Below are positions 6,416 through 13,091 of a stretch of DNA of 14,665 nt, piece by piece (position 1 is the first letter of the stretch; every line of letters begins with the position of its first letter). Origin of the DNA: Collinsella sp. (lineage in GTDB: Bacteria; Actinomycetota; Coriobacteriia; Coriobacteriales; Coriobacteriaceae). Under the pieces are notes generated by a model, which saw only the letters and a list, made by a program, of their open reading frames with translations, did no database searches and was not told where the DNA came from. The stretch lies in contig DXZW01000020.1 of assembly GCA_019419455.1 (NCBI GenBank), positions 1-14,665 on the forward strand. The letters are read 5' to 3'. Position numbers and translations under genes: made by a program.

Positions 6416-7411
6416 ATGGCGGATCACAGCATCGTTGCGGTGTTCGGCAGCATGAACATGGACCTTTCGGTGGCGTGCGAGCGCATGCCGCGCGCGGGCG
6501 AGACGGTCGATGGCAGCGGTTTTATCACCAACGCCGGCGGTAAGGGAGCCAATCAGGCCGTTGCCGCTGCGCGCATGGGTGCGCGCACGTGCATGATCGG
6601 CGCTGTTGGGCGCGATACCTTTGGCGATGCGCTTGTGGCAGGGCTCCAAGATGCCGGCGTGGGCGTTGAGTCCGTGACACGTCTCGACGACGTGGAGACC
6701 GGTACTGCGACTATCATTCGCTGTGAGAGCGACAACCGCATCGTGCTGTCGCCGGGCGCCAACCATGCGCTTGCGGGCGAGGACGTTGCCCGCGCACTGA
6801 GGCGCTTGGTGGCCGACGAGCTCGACGGCGATGCCAGCGAGATTGCCCCGGCTGCTGGCGGCGTCTTTATCGCCCAGGGCGAATGTGACCTTGCGGCGAC
6901 GGCCGGGGCGCTTGCTTGCGCTCACGAGCTGGGGTTCTATACGATCTTTAACCCGGCGCCCGCCTGCGACCTGCCGGCAGGAGCGTGGCCAGCGGTCGAC
7001 CTGGTCTGCCCCAACGAGACCGAGTGCCAGGTACTGACGGGCATTCTGCCCACGGATGATGCGAGTTGCGTCGCCGCGCTCAATGCGCTGCTCGACAAGG
7101 GCGCCGGGGCTGCGGTCATCACGTTGGGCGGCGCCGGCTCGGTTACGCTCGGCGATGGCGGTGAGCCGCTGCGCATGCCGGCGCTTTCGAGCGCGGTGGT
7201 CGATACGACGGCCGCGGGCGATACGTTTATCGGCGCGTTGGCGGCGGCTCGTCTGGAGGGCCTGCCGCTCTTTGAGTGCATGGCGGCGGGTGCTCGCGCC
7301 TCGGCGGTGACGGTGTCGCGCCTGGGCGCTCAGCAATCAATTCCCACGCGTGCGGAAGTCGAGCACAAGTTTGGTTTAGACGGTTTGGATGTAGACGGAG
7401 AAGCGGAGTAG
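6416..7411 (+). CDS. rbsK: Ribokinase
   Basis: This 331-residue PfkB-family kinase phosphorylates D-ribose to ribose 5-phosphate in the cytosol. Seen in sequence: the N-terminal GSMNMDL block (11-17), the sugar-binding GGKGANQAVAAARMG signature (41-55), NPAP (179-182), PNETE (199-203), and the C-terminal TTAAGDTF motif with catalytic base Asp269. Ribokinases are usually 300-310 residues, so this is slightly long at the C-terminus, which is acidic. ATG 6416 was chosen because GAGGAGG (6404-6410) lies 5 nt upstream and the PfkB fold begins at residue 6; upstream in-frame codons have no such site. The next gene, a nucleoside hydrolase, starts 4 nt later, so ribose released from nucleosides is the likely substrate. 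Another PfkB sugar specificity cannot be excluded. Confidence 0.88.
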   Translation: MADHSIVAVFGSMNMDLSVACERMPRAGETVDGSGFITNAGGKGANQAVAAARMGARTCMIGAVGRDTFGDALVAGLQDAGVGVESVTRLDDVETGTATIIRCESDNRIVLSPGANHALAGEDVARALRRLVADELDGDASEIAPAAGGVFIAQGECDLAATAGALACAHELGFYTIFNPAPACDLPAGAWPAVDLVCPNETECQVLTGILPTDDASCVAALNALLDKGAGAAVITLGGAGSVTLGDGGEPLRMPALSSAVVDTTAAGDTFIGALAAARLEGLPLFECMAAGARASAVTVSRLGAQQSIPTRAEVEHKFGLDGLDVDGEAE

Positions 7412-7415
7412 AACA

Positions 7416-8390
7416 ATGGCAACCAAGAAGCTGATCCTTGATCTGGATATGGGTGTGGATGATGCGATGGCGCTTGCCTACGCCATCGCGAGCCCCGAGG
7501 TGGAGCTCGTCGGCATCACCACGTGCTTTGGCAACGTGCGCGTCGAGCAGTCGGCGCACAACTGCTTGGCGGTGCTCGACCTGTTGGGTCGTCCCGAGGT
7601 GCCGGTGTACCTGGGCGCCGATCGTCCCATGAAGGCGACCGAACCCTACACGCCGCCGGCGTCCACCACGCTTATCCACGGCAAGAACGGCATCGGCGGC
7701 GCAAGCGTGCCCGCCTCGCCGTACGAGCCGGTGGGCGCGACGTCGGCCGACGGCAATGCGGCGGTCGATTACCTGATTGATGCCGCGCGTACCTATGGTC
7801 CCGATCTGGTCTACGTTGCGACCGGCCCGCTCACCAATCTGGCGCTTGCCCTGGAGCGCGATGCGGCGGAGATGATGTCTATCGGTCGCGTGGTCGTGAT
7901 GGGCGGTGCGCTTACCGTGCCCGGAAACGTGAGCGCCGGTGCCGAGGCCAACATGGCGAGCGACCCCGAGGCGGCCGATGCCGTGCTGCGTTCGGGCCGC
8001 AAGCTCACTATGGTGGGGCTGGATGTGACGCATCGCGTGGTGCTCACGCGCCGCGACGTTGCCGGCTGGACGGGCTCGGGCACTATGGCTGGCTGCGCGT
8101 TTGCGAGCATGGTCGAGCACTATATCGGTTCGTACGAAATGAACGCGCCCTACCTGGGCGGCTGCGCGCTGCACGATCCGCTGGCGGTTGCCGTGGCGAT
8201 TGATCCCACGCTCGTGGGCGCGCTCGGCTGTAACCTGCGCGTTGACTTGCTGGGCGAGTATCGCGGCCGCACTATCTGTGACGAGCACCGTCTGTCCGAT
8301 CCGGATAAGAGTGCGCTCGTGGCGCTCACCGTGGACGCCCCACGTTTCCTCGCGGAGTTTAAGACACGCATGGCTCGCATCCTTGGCTAA
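7416..8390 (+). CDS. Inosine/uridine-preferring nucleoside hydrolase family protein
   Basis: This 324-residue enzyme hydrolyses the N-glycosidic bond of ribonucleosides to give base and D-ribose. The Ca2+/ribose site is intact: DLDMGVDD supplies Asp11, Asp15 and Asp16, Thr136 lies in ATGPLTNLA, the GAEANMASDPEAA block (175-187) supplies Glu177 and Asn179, and His253-Asp254 lies in HDPLAVA. Length matches the family. The start is 4 nt after the rbsK stop, and its Shine-Dalgarno (GGAG 7406-7409) lies inside the end of rbsK, so translation is probably coupled. Base preference (purine, pyrimidine or both) is not readable from sequence. No nucleoside transporter is nearby. Confidence 0.88.
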   Translation: MATKKLILDLDMGVDDAMALAYAIASPEVELVGITTCFGNVRVEQSAHNCLAVLDLLGRPEVPVYLGADRPMKATEPYTPPASTTLIHGKNGIGGASVPASPYEPVGATSADGNAAVDYLIDAARTYGPDLVYVATGPLTNLALALERDAAEMMSIGRVVVMGGALTVPGNVSAGAEANMASDPEAADAVLRSGRKLTMVGLDVTHRVVLTRRDVAGWTGSGTMAGCAFASMVEHYIGSYEMNAPYLGGCALHDPLAVAVAIDPTLVGALGCNLRVDLLGEYRGRTICDEHRLSDPDKSALVALTVDAPRFLAEFKTRMARILG

Positions 8391-8424
8391 ACGGTTTCTG
8401 TGCCCCGATCCAGATTAGCTACCG

Positions 8425-8532
8425 AGTAAATACGCCCGTTGGGGGAATAGTCGCGTCGCTTCGCTTGACAACAGGCTAAACTAGCTATTAAACATTTACT
8501 ATTCTGTTTAGATTGAATTTGCGGTCGTTTAG
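8425..8532 (+). promoter_or_regulatory. Promoter and operator region of the LacI-family regulator gene
   Basis: TTGACA at 8465-8470 is a consensus -35. A 17-nt spacer leads to TTAAAC (8488-8493), a poor -10. The sequence around and after it is rich in AGTAAA/GTTTAG units: AGTAAATA 8425-8432, CTAAAC 8476-8481, TTTACTATTCTGTTTAGA 8495-8512 and GTTTAG 8527-8532. The 8495-8512 block matches 17 of 18 bases, inverted, with 9775-9792 before the isomerase operon. Overlap of the -10 and the operator-like block suggests autorepression. Confidence 0.55.
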
Positions 8533-8593
8533 TTGTCGAGTCACGGGGCGGTCAGGCCACGATGCTCGACAGCGGCCGTTGCTAGGGGGAACA

Positions 8594-9604
8594 ATGGCTA
8601 AAGCAAGTGTTCGCGAGATTAGCCGCATTACCGGTTTTTCGCCTGCGACCGTGTCCAACGCGCTCAACCGCAAGCGCAGCGTGAGCGAGGAGACCGCCAA
8701 GGTCATCCTGGAGTGCGCGCAGTCGCTCGGCTATCAGCAGTCGACGCAACTCGAGAGCATCCAGTTTGTGCTCGCGCGCAAGACGGGCGCCATCCTGGAC
8801 GAGAGCACCTTCCATCCCGCGGTTATTGAGGGCGTGGAGCGCCAGGCGCGTCGCCACGGCATGAGCACGAGCTTTGTCTCGCTCGACTTTAGCGATCTTG
8901 ACGCCGTGCGTCCGCAGGTCGAGGGCCTGATCGCCGATCCGTCCGCTGCTATCGTGCTGATGGGTACCGAGCTGGGTGAGGAAGACTACGCCTTGTTTGC
9001 CAACGCTGCCGCTCACCTGATCGTGCTCGACGGCTGGAGCGATCGTCAATACTTTGATGCCGTGGTCATTGCCAATACCGATTCGGTGCTGCGTGCCGTG
9101 GACTACCTTATCGAGAAGGGTCACAGGCAAATCGGCTATCTGGCGGGCGACCTTCGTATCCGCAACTTTAAGGATCGCGAGCGCGGCTATCGTCAAGCGC
9201 TTGAGGACGCGGGCCTTGAGGCCAACCCGACATGGCGCGTCACGCTGGGCACCACGCTCGAGGGCGCTTATCGCGACATGGGCGCGTGGCTCGACAACGC
9301 CTCGCACGAAGATCTGCCAACGGCTTTCTTTGCCGAAAACGACGTGCTCGCCGTTGGTGCCATGCGCGCGTTCAACGAGCATGGCATTCGCGTGCCCGAG
9401 GATGTCTCGATCATCGGCTTTGACGATCTGTCTTTGGGCGCTTTTTCCAACCCGCCGCTCACCACGGTGCATGTTCCCAAACACGAGGTGGGCGAGATCG
9501 CGGTGCGCCGTCTGGTGGGCAACATCCGCAATCCCAAGAGCTATACCTGCAAGACGGCCGTATCGACCTATTTTGTCGAGCGCCAAAGCGTGCGCGAAAT
9601 CTAG
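8594..9604 (+). CDS. LacI-family transcriptional regulator
   Basis: The protein has 336 residues. It has an N-terminal LacI helix-turn-helix (4-48: SVREISRITGFSPATVSNALN) and a periplasmic-binding-protein-like effector domain (about 57-330), including the C-terminal VPEDVSIIGFDD block (267-278) typical of the family. The effector should be a sugar or sugar phosphate. The hinge segment after LGY (46-62) does not show the usual PN..AR.L sequence, so its minor-groove contact may differ from LacI/PurR. ATG 8594 was chosen because AGGGGGA lies just upstream and the HTH begins at residue 4; a longer in-frame start at 8513 adds 27 non-homologous residues. Shared operator-like sequence makes it the probable repressor of its own gene and of the isomerase operon starting at 9862. 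Confidence 0.9.
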   Translation: MAKASVREISRITGFSPATVSNALNRKRSVSEETAKVILECAQSLGYQQSTQLESIQFVLARKTGAILDESTFHPAVIEGVERQARRHGMSTSFVSLDFSDLDAVRPQVEGLIADPSAAIVLMGTELGEEDYALFANAAAHLIVLDGWSDRQYFDAVVIANTDSVLRAVDYLIEKGHRQIGYLAGDLRIRNFKDRERGYRQALEDAGLEANPTWRVTLGTTLEGAYRDMGAWLDNASHEDLPTAFFAENDVLAVGAMRAFNEHGIRVPEDVSIIGFDDLSLGAFSNPPLTTVHVPKHEVGEIAVRRLVGNIRNPKSYTCKTAVSTYFVERQSVREI

Positions 9605-9670
9605 GCGGAGACGGCATTGCCTGCAGCGTGCCAAAGCTCGCTAGGGCAGTTAACATAGTGCCATTCAGAA

Positions 9671-9699
9671 GAGGATCCTTCGGGGTCCTCCTTTTGTTT
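9671..9699 (+). terminator. Rho-independent terminator after the LacI-family gene
   Basis: An 8-bp stem GAGGATCC/GGGTCCTC (9671-9678/9683-9690, one T-G pair) with a TTCG tetraloop is followed by CTTTTGTTT. It separates the regulator transcript from the isomerase operon. Confidence 0.85.
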
Positions 9700-9716
9700 C
9701 CCTTGTATGTTCAGTT

Positions 9717-9835
9717 TGTTTACATACCGTTTAGGCTGATTTCTCTACCGTCTACGGGTATTTCGCGCTAAACTTCTAAACAGAAGAGTAAAACATTTAG
9801 TAAACAGAACAAAACGAAACATGCGTCTGTTTACT
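9717..9835 (+). promoter_or_regulatory. Operator cluster upstream of the isomerase operon
   Basis: The 120 nt before the isomerase gene hold repeated GTTTA/TAAAC units: TGTTTACA 9717-9724, GTTTAG 9729-9734, CTAAAC 9768-9773 and 9776-9781, AGTAAAAC 9787-9794, AGTAAACA 9799-9806 and TGTTTACT 9828-9835. The last two are perfect inverted copies 29 bp apart centre to centre. TCTAAACAGAAGAGTAAA (9775-9792) matches the regulator's own upstream region at 17 of 18 bases. I could not identify a convincing -35/-10 pair here. Confidence 0.6.
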
Positions 9836-9861
9836 GAACATGTGACTAGGGGAGGACGTAC

Positions 9862-11262
9862 ATGGACAAGATCAAGCTCGGCTTTGTGCCCACGCGCCGC
9901 AGTATCTTTAGCGCGCCGGACGCGATCAAGTATCGCGGTCTGACGGCTGATCGCCTGCGCGAGATCGGCGTCGAGATTGTGGATATCGACGACATCAACG
10001 ACGAGGGCCTGCTGTTCGACGACAGCCATATCGCGCCTATCGTCGAGAAGTTCCGCGCCGAGGGCGTCGACGGCATCATGCTCTGCCACGCCAACTTTGG
10101 CACCGAGTACGTTTGCGCTCGCCTTGCCCGCGAGCTCGGCTTGCCCGTGCTGCTGTGGGGCCCGCGCGATGAGCGCCCCGAGCCCGACGGCACCCGCCTG
10201 CGTGACAGCCAGTGCGGCCTGTTCGCCACCGGCAAGGTCCTGCGTCGCTTCCAGGTCCCCTTCACCTATATGACCAACTGCCGCCTGACCGATCCCGAGT
10301 TCGAGCGCGGCGTCTGGGACTTTTTGGCCGTGTGCAACGTGGTCAAGACCTTCAAGCACACCCGCATCCTGCAGATGGCCACCCGTCCGTTCGATTTCTG
10401 GTCGACCATGTGCAACGAGGGCGAGCTGCTCGAGAAGTTCAACATCCAGCTTTCGCCCATCCCCATGACCGAGCTTGTCCAGGCCGTGCGCGACGCCCAG
10501 GCCGACGAGCAGGCCATGGCAGCCATGCTCGCCCACATTGCCGACAGCTTTGAGATCTGCATCCCCGAGGATAAGGTCCCCGCTGTGGCCGGTCTTGCCA
10601 TTGCCATGAAGCGCTTGGTCGAGAAGTACGGCTGCAACGCCGGTGCCATCCAGTGCTGGAACGCCCTGCAGGACGAGCTGGGCATTATGCCCTGCGCCGC
10701 CAACGCCATCCTCAACGAGATGGGTATCCCTGTCGTCTGCGAGACCGACATCCATGGCGCCATCACAGCGCTGATGGTCGAGGCCGCCGACCTGGGCCGT
10801 CACCGCGGCATGTTTGCCGACTGGACCGTGCGTCATCCCGACAACGAGAACGGCGAGCTGCTGCAGCACTGCGGCCCCTGGCCCTGCAGCTGCGCGGCCG
10901 TCAAGCCCAAGCTCACTTACCCGCTGGCTTTCGATCACCCCGGCGCGCTGACGGCCGAGGCCAAGCACGGCGACCTCACCCTTGCCCGCTTTGACGGCGA
11001 CAACGGCGAGTACTCGCTGCTGCTGGGCAACGCCCGCGGCATCGACGGCCCGGCCGGCATGGGCACCTACCTGTGGGTCGAGGTCGAAAACCTCAAGCGC
11101 CTCGAGGCCAAGATCGTCGAGGGTCCCTACATCCACCACTGTGTCGCCATCCACGCCAACGTGGTGCCGGTGCTATACGAGGCGTGCAAGTACATCGGCA
11201 TTGTCCCCGACCTGTACGATCCCATCGAAGAAGACGTCAAAGCTTACCTGCGAGGAGAGTAG
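9862..11262 (+). CDS. Sugar isomerase of the L-fucose/L-arabinose isomerase fold
   Basis: The 466-residue cytosolic protein has the N-terminal Rossmann-like part (1-170), a middle domain and the C-terminal barrel of the fucose/arabinose isomerase family. CETDIHGAIT (293-302) matches the family's metal-binding segment (candidate ligands Glu294 and Asp296), and a C-terminal His cluster (HH 425-426, H431) may complete the site. Members interconvert aldoses and ketoses with a divalent metal. At 466 residues it is shorter than classical FucI (about 590) and closer to AraA, and it lacks the surrounding fucose or arabinose genes, so neither name is given. It is first in an operon with a split transketolase and an FGGY kinase. 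Strong GGGGAGG (9849-9855) precedes ATG 9862. Candidate substrates are D-apiose, D-xylose or D-arabinose. Confidence 0.75.
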   Translation: MDKIKLGFVPTRRSIFSAPDAIKYRGLTADRLREIGVEIVDIDDINDEGLLFDDSHIAPIVEKFRAEGVDGIMLCHANFGTEYVCARLARELGLPVLLWGPRDERPEPDGTRLRDSQCGLFATGKVLRRFQVPFTYMTNCRLTDPEFERGVWDFLAVCNVVKTFKHTRILQMATRPFDFWSTMCNEGELLEKFNIQLSPIPMTELVQAVRDAQADEQAMAAMLAHIADSFEICIPEDKVPAVAGLAIAMKRLVEKYGCNAGAIQCWNALQDELGIMPCAANAILNEMGIPVVCETDIHGAITALMVEAADLGRHRGMFADWTVRHPDNENGELLQHCGPWPCSCAAVKPKLTYPLAFDHPGALTAEAKHGDLTLARFDGDNGEYSLLLGNARGIDGPAGMGTYLWVEVENLKRLEAKIVEGPYIHHCVAIHANVVPVLYEACKYIGIVPDLYDPIEEDVKAYLRGE

Positions 11263-11264
11263 AA

Positions 11265-12101
11265 ATGGCAACTATCGAAGAGCTTGAATCCCTGCGTTGG
11301 GACCTTCGCCGCGATTGCGTCGATATCATCATGGCTGGCGCCGGCGGGCACATCGGCGGCGACATGTCGGTCATCGATGCCCTCATGACCCTCTACGCCA
11401 ACCACCTCAACATTTCTCCCGAGACCGTCGACGATCCCAACCGCGATCGCTTCGTGCTCTCCAAGGGCCACGCCATGGAGGCCTACTACGCGGTGCTCTG
11501 CCACGAGGGCTATCTTGACCTCGATGCCGTCAAGGCCCGCTTCTCCAAGTTCGGCAGCCCCTACATCGGCCACCCCAACAACAAGCTCAAGGGCATCGAG
11601 ATGAACTCGGGCTCGCTGGGCCATGGTCTGCCCGTGGCCGTCGGCATGGCACTCGCCGGCAAGATGGACGGCCGCGACTACCGCGTCTACACCATCATGG
11701 GCGACGGCGAGCTTGCCGAGGGCTCGGTCTGGGAGGGCGCCATGAGCGGCGGCAACTACCAGCTCGATAACCTGTGCGCGCTCGTGGACCGCAACCGCCT
11801 GCAGATCAGCGGCAGCACCGAGGACGTCATGAAGCAGGATTCGCAGGAGGAGCGCTGGGCCGCCTTCGGTTGGAACGTGCTGTCCATTCCGGGCAACGAC
11901 GTCCAGGCCATCGATGCCGCGCTGACGCTGGCCGCCGAGACCAAGGGTAAGCCCACGGTCATCATCCTCAACACGGTGAAGGGCTACGGCTCGCCGGTTA
12001 TGGAGGACAAGGCCGCCTGGCATCATCACCTGCCCAACGATGAGGAATATGCCCAGATCATCGCCGATTTCGCTGCCCATAAGGAGGCTATCAATGGCTA
12101 A
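11265..12101 (+). CDS. Transketolase, N-terminal (TPP-binding) subunit
   Basis: The protein has 278 residues and corresponds to the N-terminal third to half of full-length transketolase. The TPP diphosphate/Mg2+ motif is GDGELAEG (146-153) with Asn177 in DRNRLQ. Active-site histidines are seen at His69 (SKGHA), His103 (GHP) and His120 (SLGHG). It needs the next gene's product for the pyrimidine-binding half. The start lies 2 nt after the isomerase stop with GAGGAGAG (11252-11259) upstream; a longer frame from 11073 is rejected because it runs inside the isomerase gene. Split transketolases serve the pentose phosphate pathway and also dedicated routes, notably cleavage of apulose 4-phosphate. 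Position in this operon favours a dedicated role, which remains inference. Confidence 0.92.
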   Translation: MATIEELESLRWDLRRDCVDIIMAGAGGHIGGDMSVIDALMTLYANHLNISPETVDDPNRDRFVLSKGHAMEAYYAVLCHEGYLDLDAVKARFSKFGSPYIGHPNNKLKGIEMNSGSLGHGLPVAVGMALAGKMDGRDYRVYTIMGDGELAEGSVWEGAMSGGNYQLDNLCALVDRNRLQISGSTEDVMKQDSQEERWAAFGWNVLSIPGNDVQAIDAALTLAAETKGKPTVIILNTVKGYGSPVMEDKAAWHHHLPNDEEYAQIIADFAAHKEAING

Positions 12102-13035
12102 CAAGATCGCCAACCGCAAGGCTATCTGCGACACGCTGCTCGAGGCCGCCGCAACCGATAAAGACATCGTCGTCCTGTGCTCCGACTCCCGCGGCTCCGC
12201 ATCGCTCACGCCGTTCTTCGATCAGTATCCCCAGCAGTCCATTGAGGTCGGCATCGCCGAGCAGGACCTGGTGAGTATCGCCGCCGGTATGGCCTCGTGC
12301 GGCAAGAAGGCCTGGGTCGCCTCGCCGGCGTCCTTTGTGACCACGCGCTCGTATGAGCAGTGCAAGGTCGACGTTTCGTACTCCAACACCAACGTCAAGC
12401 TCATCGGCATCTCGGGCGGCGTGTCCTACGGCGCCTTAGGCATGAGCCATCACTCCGCGCAGGATATCGCCGCCATGAGCGCGATTCCCAACATGCGCGT
12501 GTATCTGCCGAGCGATCGATTCCAGACCGCCGAGCTCGTGCGTGCCCTGGTCGCCGACAACAAGCCGGCCTACATCCGCGTGGGCCGCAACCCGGTGGAG
12601 GACGTGTACACCGAGGACGAGTGCCCGTTCCAGATGGATCGCGCCACCTGGGTGCGTCGCGGCGCCGATGTGACGATTGTCGCCACCGGCGAGATGGTCC
12701 GCCATGCCGTGGACGCCGCCGATCTGCTGGCCGAGCAGGGCATCTCGGCAACGGTACTCGACATGTATTGCGTCAAGCCACTCGATGCTGAGGCTGTGAT
12801 CGAGGCCGCCGGTGCCACGCGCGCCGTCGTGACCGTCGAGGAGCACAGCCCCTTCGGCGGCCTGGGTTCCATGGTCGCGCAGGTCGTGGGCGAGCATTGC
12901 CCGCGTCCGGTCAAGTGCCTCTCCCTGCCCGATGCGCCGGTCATCACCGGCACGAGCCCCGAGGTCTTTGCGCACTACGGCCTGACGGGTGCCGGAATCG
13001 CGCAGACCGTCGCCGAGTTCTTGCCCGCAGAGTAA
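12094..13035 (+). CDS. Transketolase, C-terminal (pyrimidine-binding) subunit
   Basis: This 313-residue partner of the preceding subunit has the PYR domain (about 5-170) with the catalytic glutamate Glu56 in EVGIAEQD, GMSHHSAQD (116-124) lining the active site and IRVGR (161-165). A C-terminal transketolase domain follows (about 185-310, with VTVEEHSPFGGLG). Together the two chains form the TPP active site that moves a two-carbon ketol unit from a ketose phosphate to an aldose phosphate. The ATG at 12094 overlaps the previous gene's stop by 8 nt and has AAGGAGG 6 nt upstream, indicating coupled translation and 1:1 synthesis. Confidence 0.92.
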   Translation: MANKIANRKAICDTLLEAAATDKDIVVLCSDSRGSASLTPFFDQYPQQSIEVGIAEQDLVSIAAGMASCGKKAWVASPASFVTTRSYEQCKVDVSYSNTNVKLIGISGGVSYGALGMSHHSAQDIAAMSAIPNMRVYLPSDRFQTAELVRALVADNKPAYIRVGRNPVEDVYTEDECPFQMDRATWVRRGADVTIVATGEMVRHAVDAADLLAEQGISATVLDMYCVKPLDAEAVIEAAGATRAVVTVEEHSPFGGLGSMVAQVVGEHCPRPVKCLSLPDAPVITGTSPEVFAHYGLTGAGIAQTVAEFLPAE

Positions 13036-13038
13036 CTG

Positions 13039-13073
13039 GAATGTGACAAAGGGACCGCCCCTTTGTCACATTC
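13039..13073 (+). repeat. Perfect 15-bp hairpin inside the operon
   Basis: GAATGTGACAAAGGG (13039-13053) and its exact complement (13059-13073) flank a 5-nt loop. It begins 3 nt after the transketolase stop and ends 18 nt before the kinase start. Only four T residues follow (13075-13078), so full termination is uncertain. It could attenuate kinase expression, stabilise the upstream mRNA, or be a dispersed palindromic repeat. Confidence 0.75.
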
Positions 13074-13091
13074 GTTTTGAAAGGGGTGGCC

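Noticed and set aside
9745..11154. 469-residue minus-strand frame opposite the isomerase gene
   Set aside because: The plus-strand isomerase has family motifs, a strong ribosome-binding site and operon context. The antisense frame has low-complexity composition only.
9862..11262. Naming the isomerase as L-fucose or L-arabinose isomerase
   Set aside because: No fuculose or ribulose pathway partners (aldolase, epimerase) are present, and the neighbouring transketolase and glycerol-kinase-like enzyme point to another sugar.
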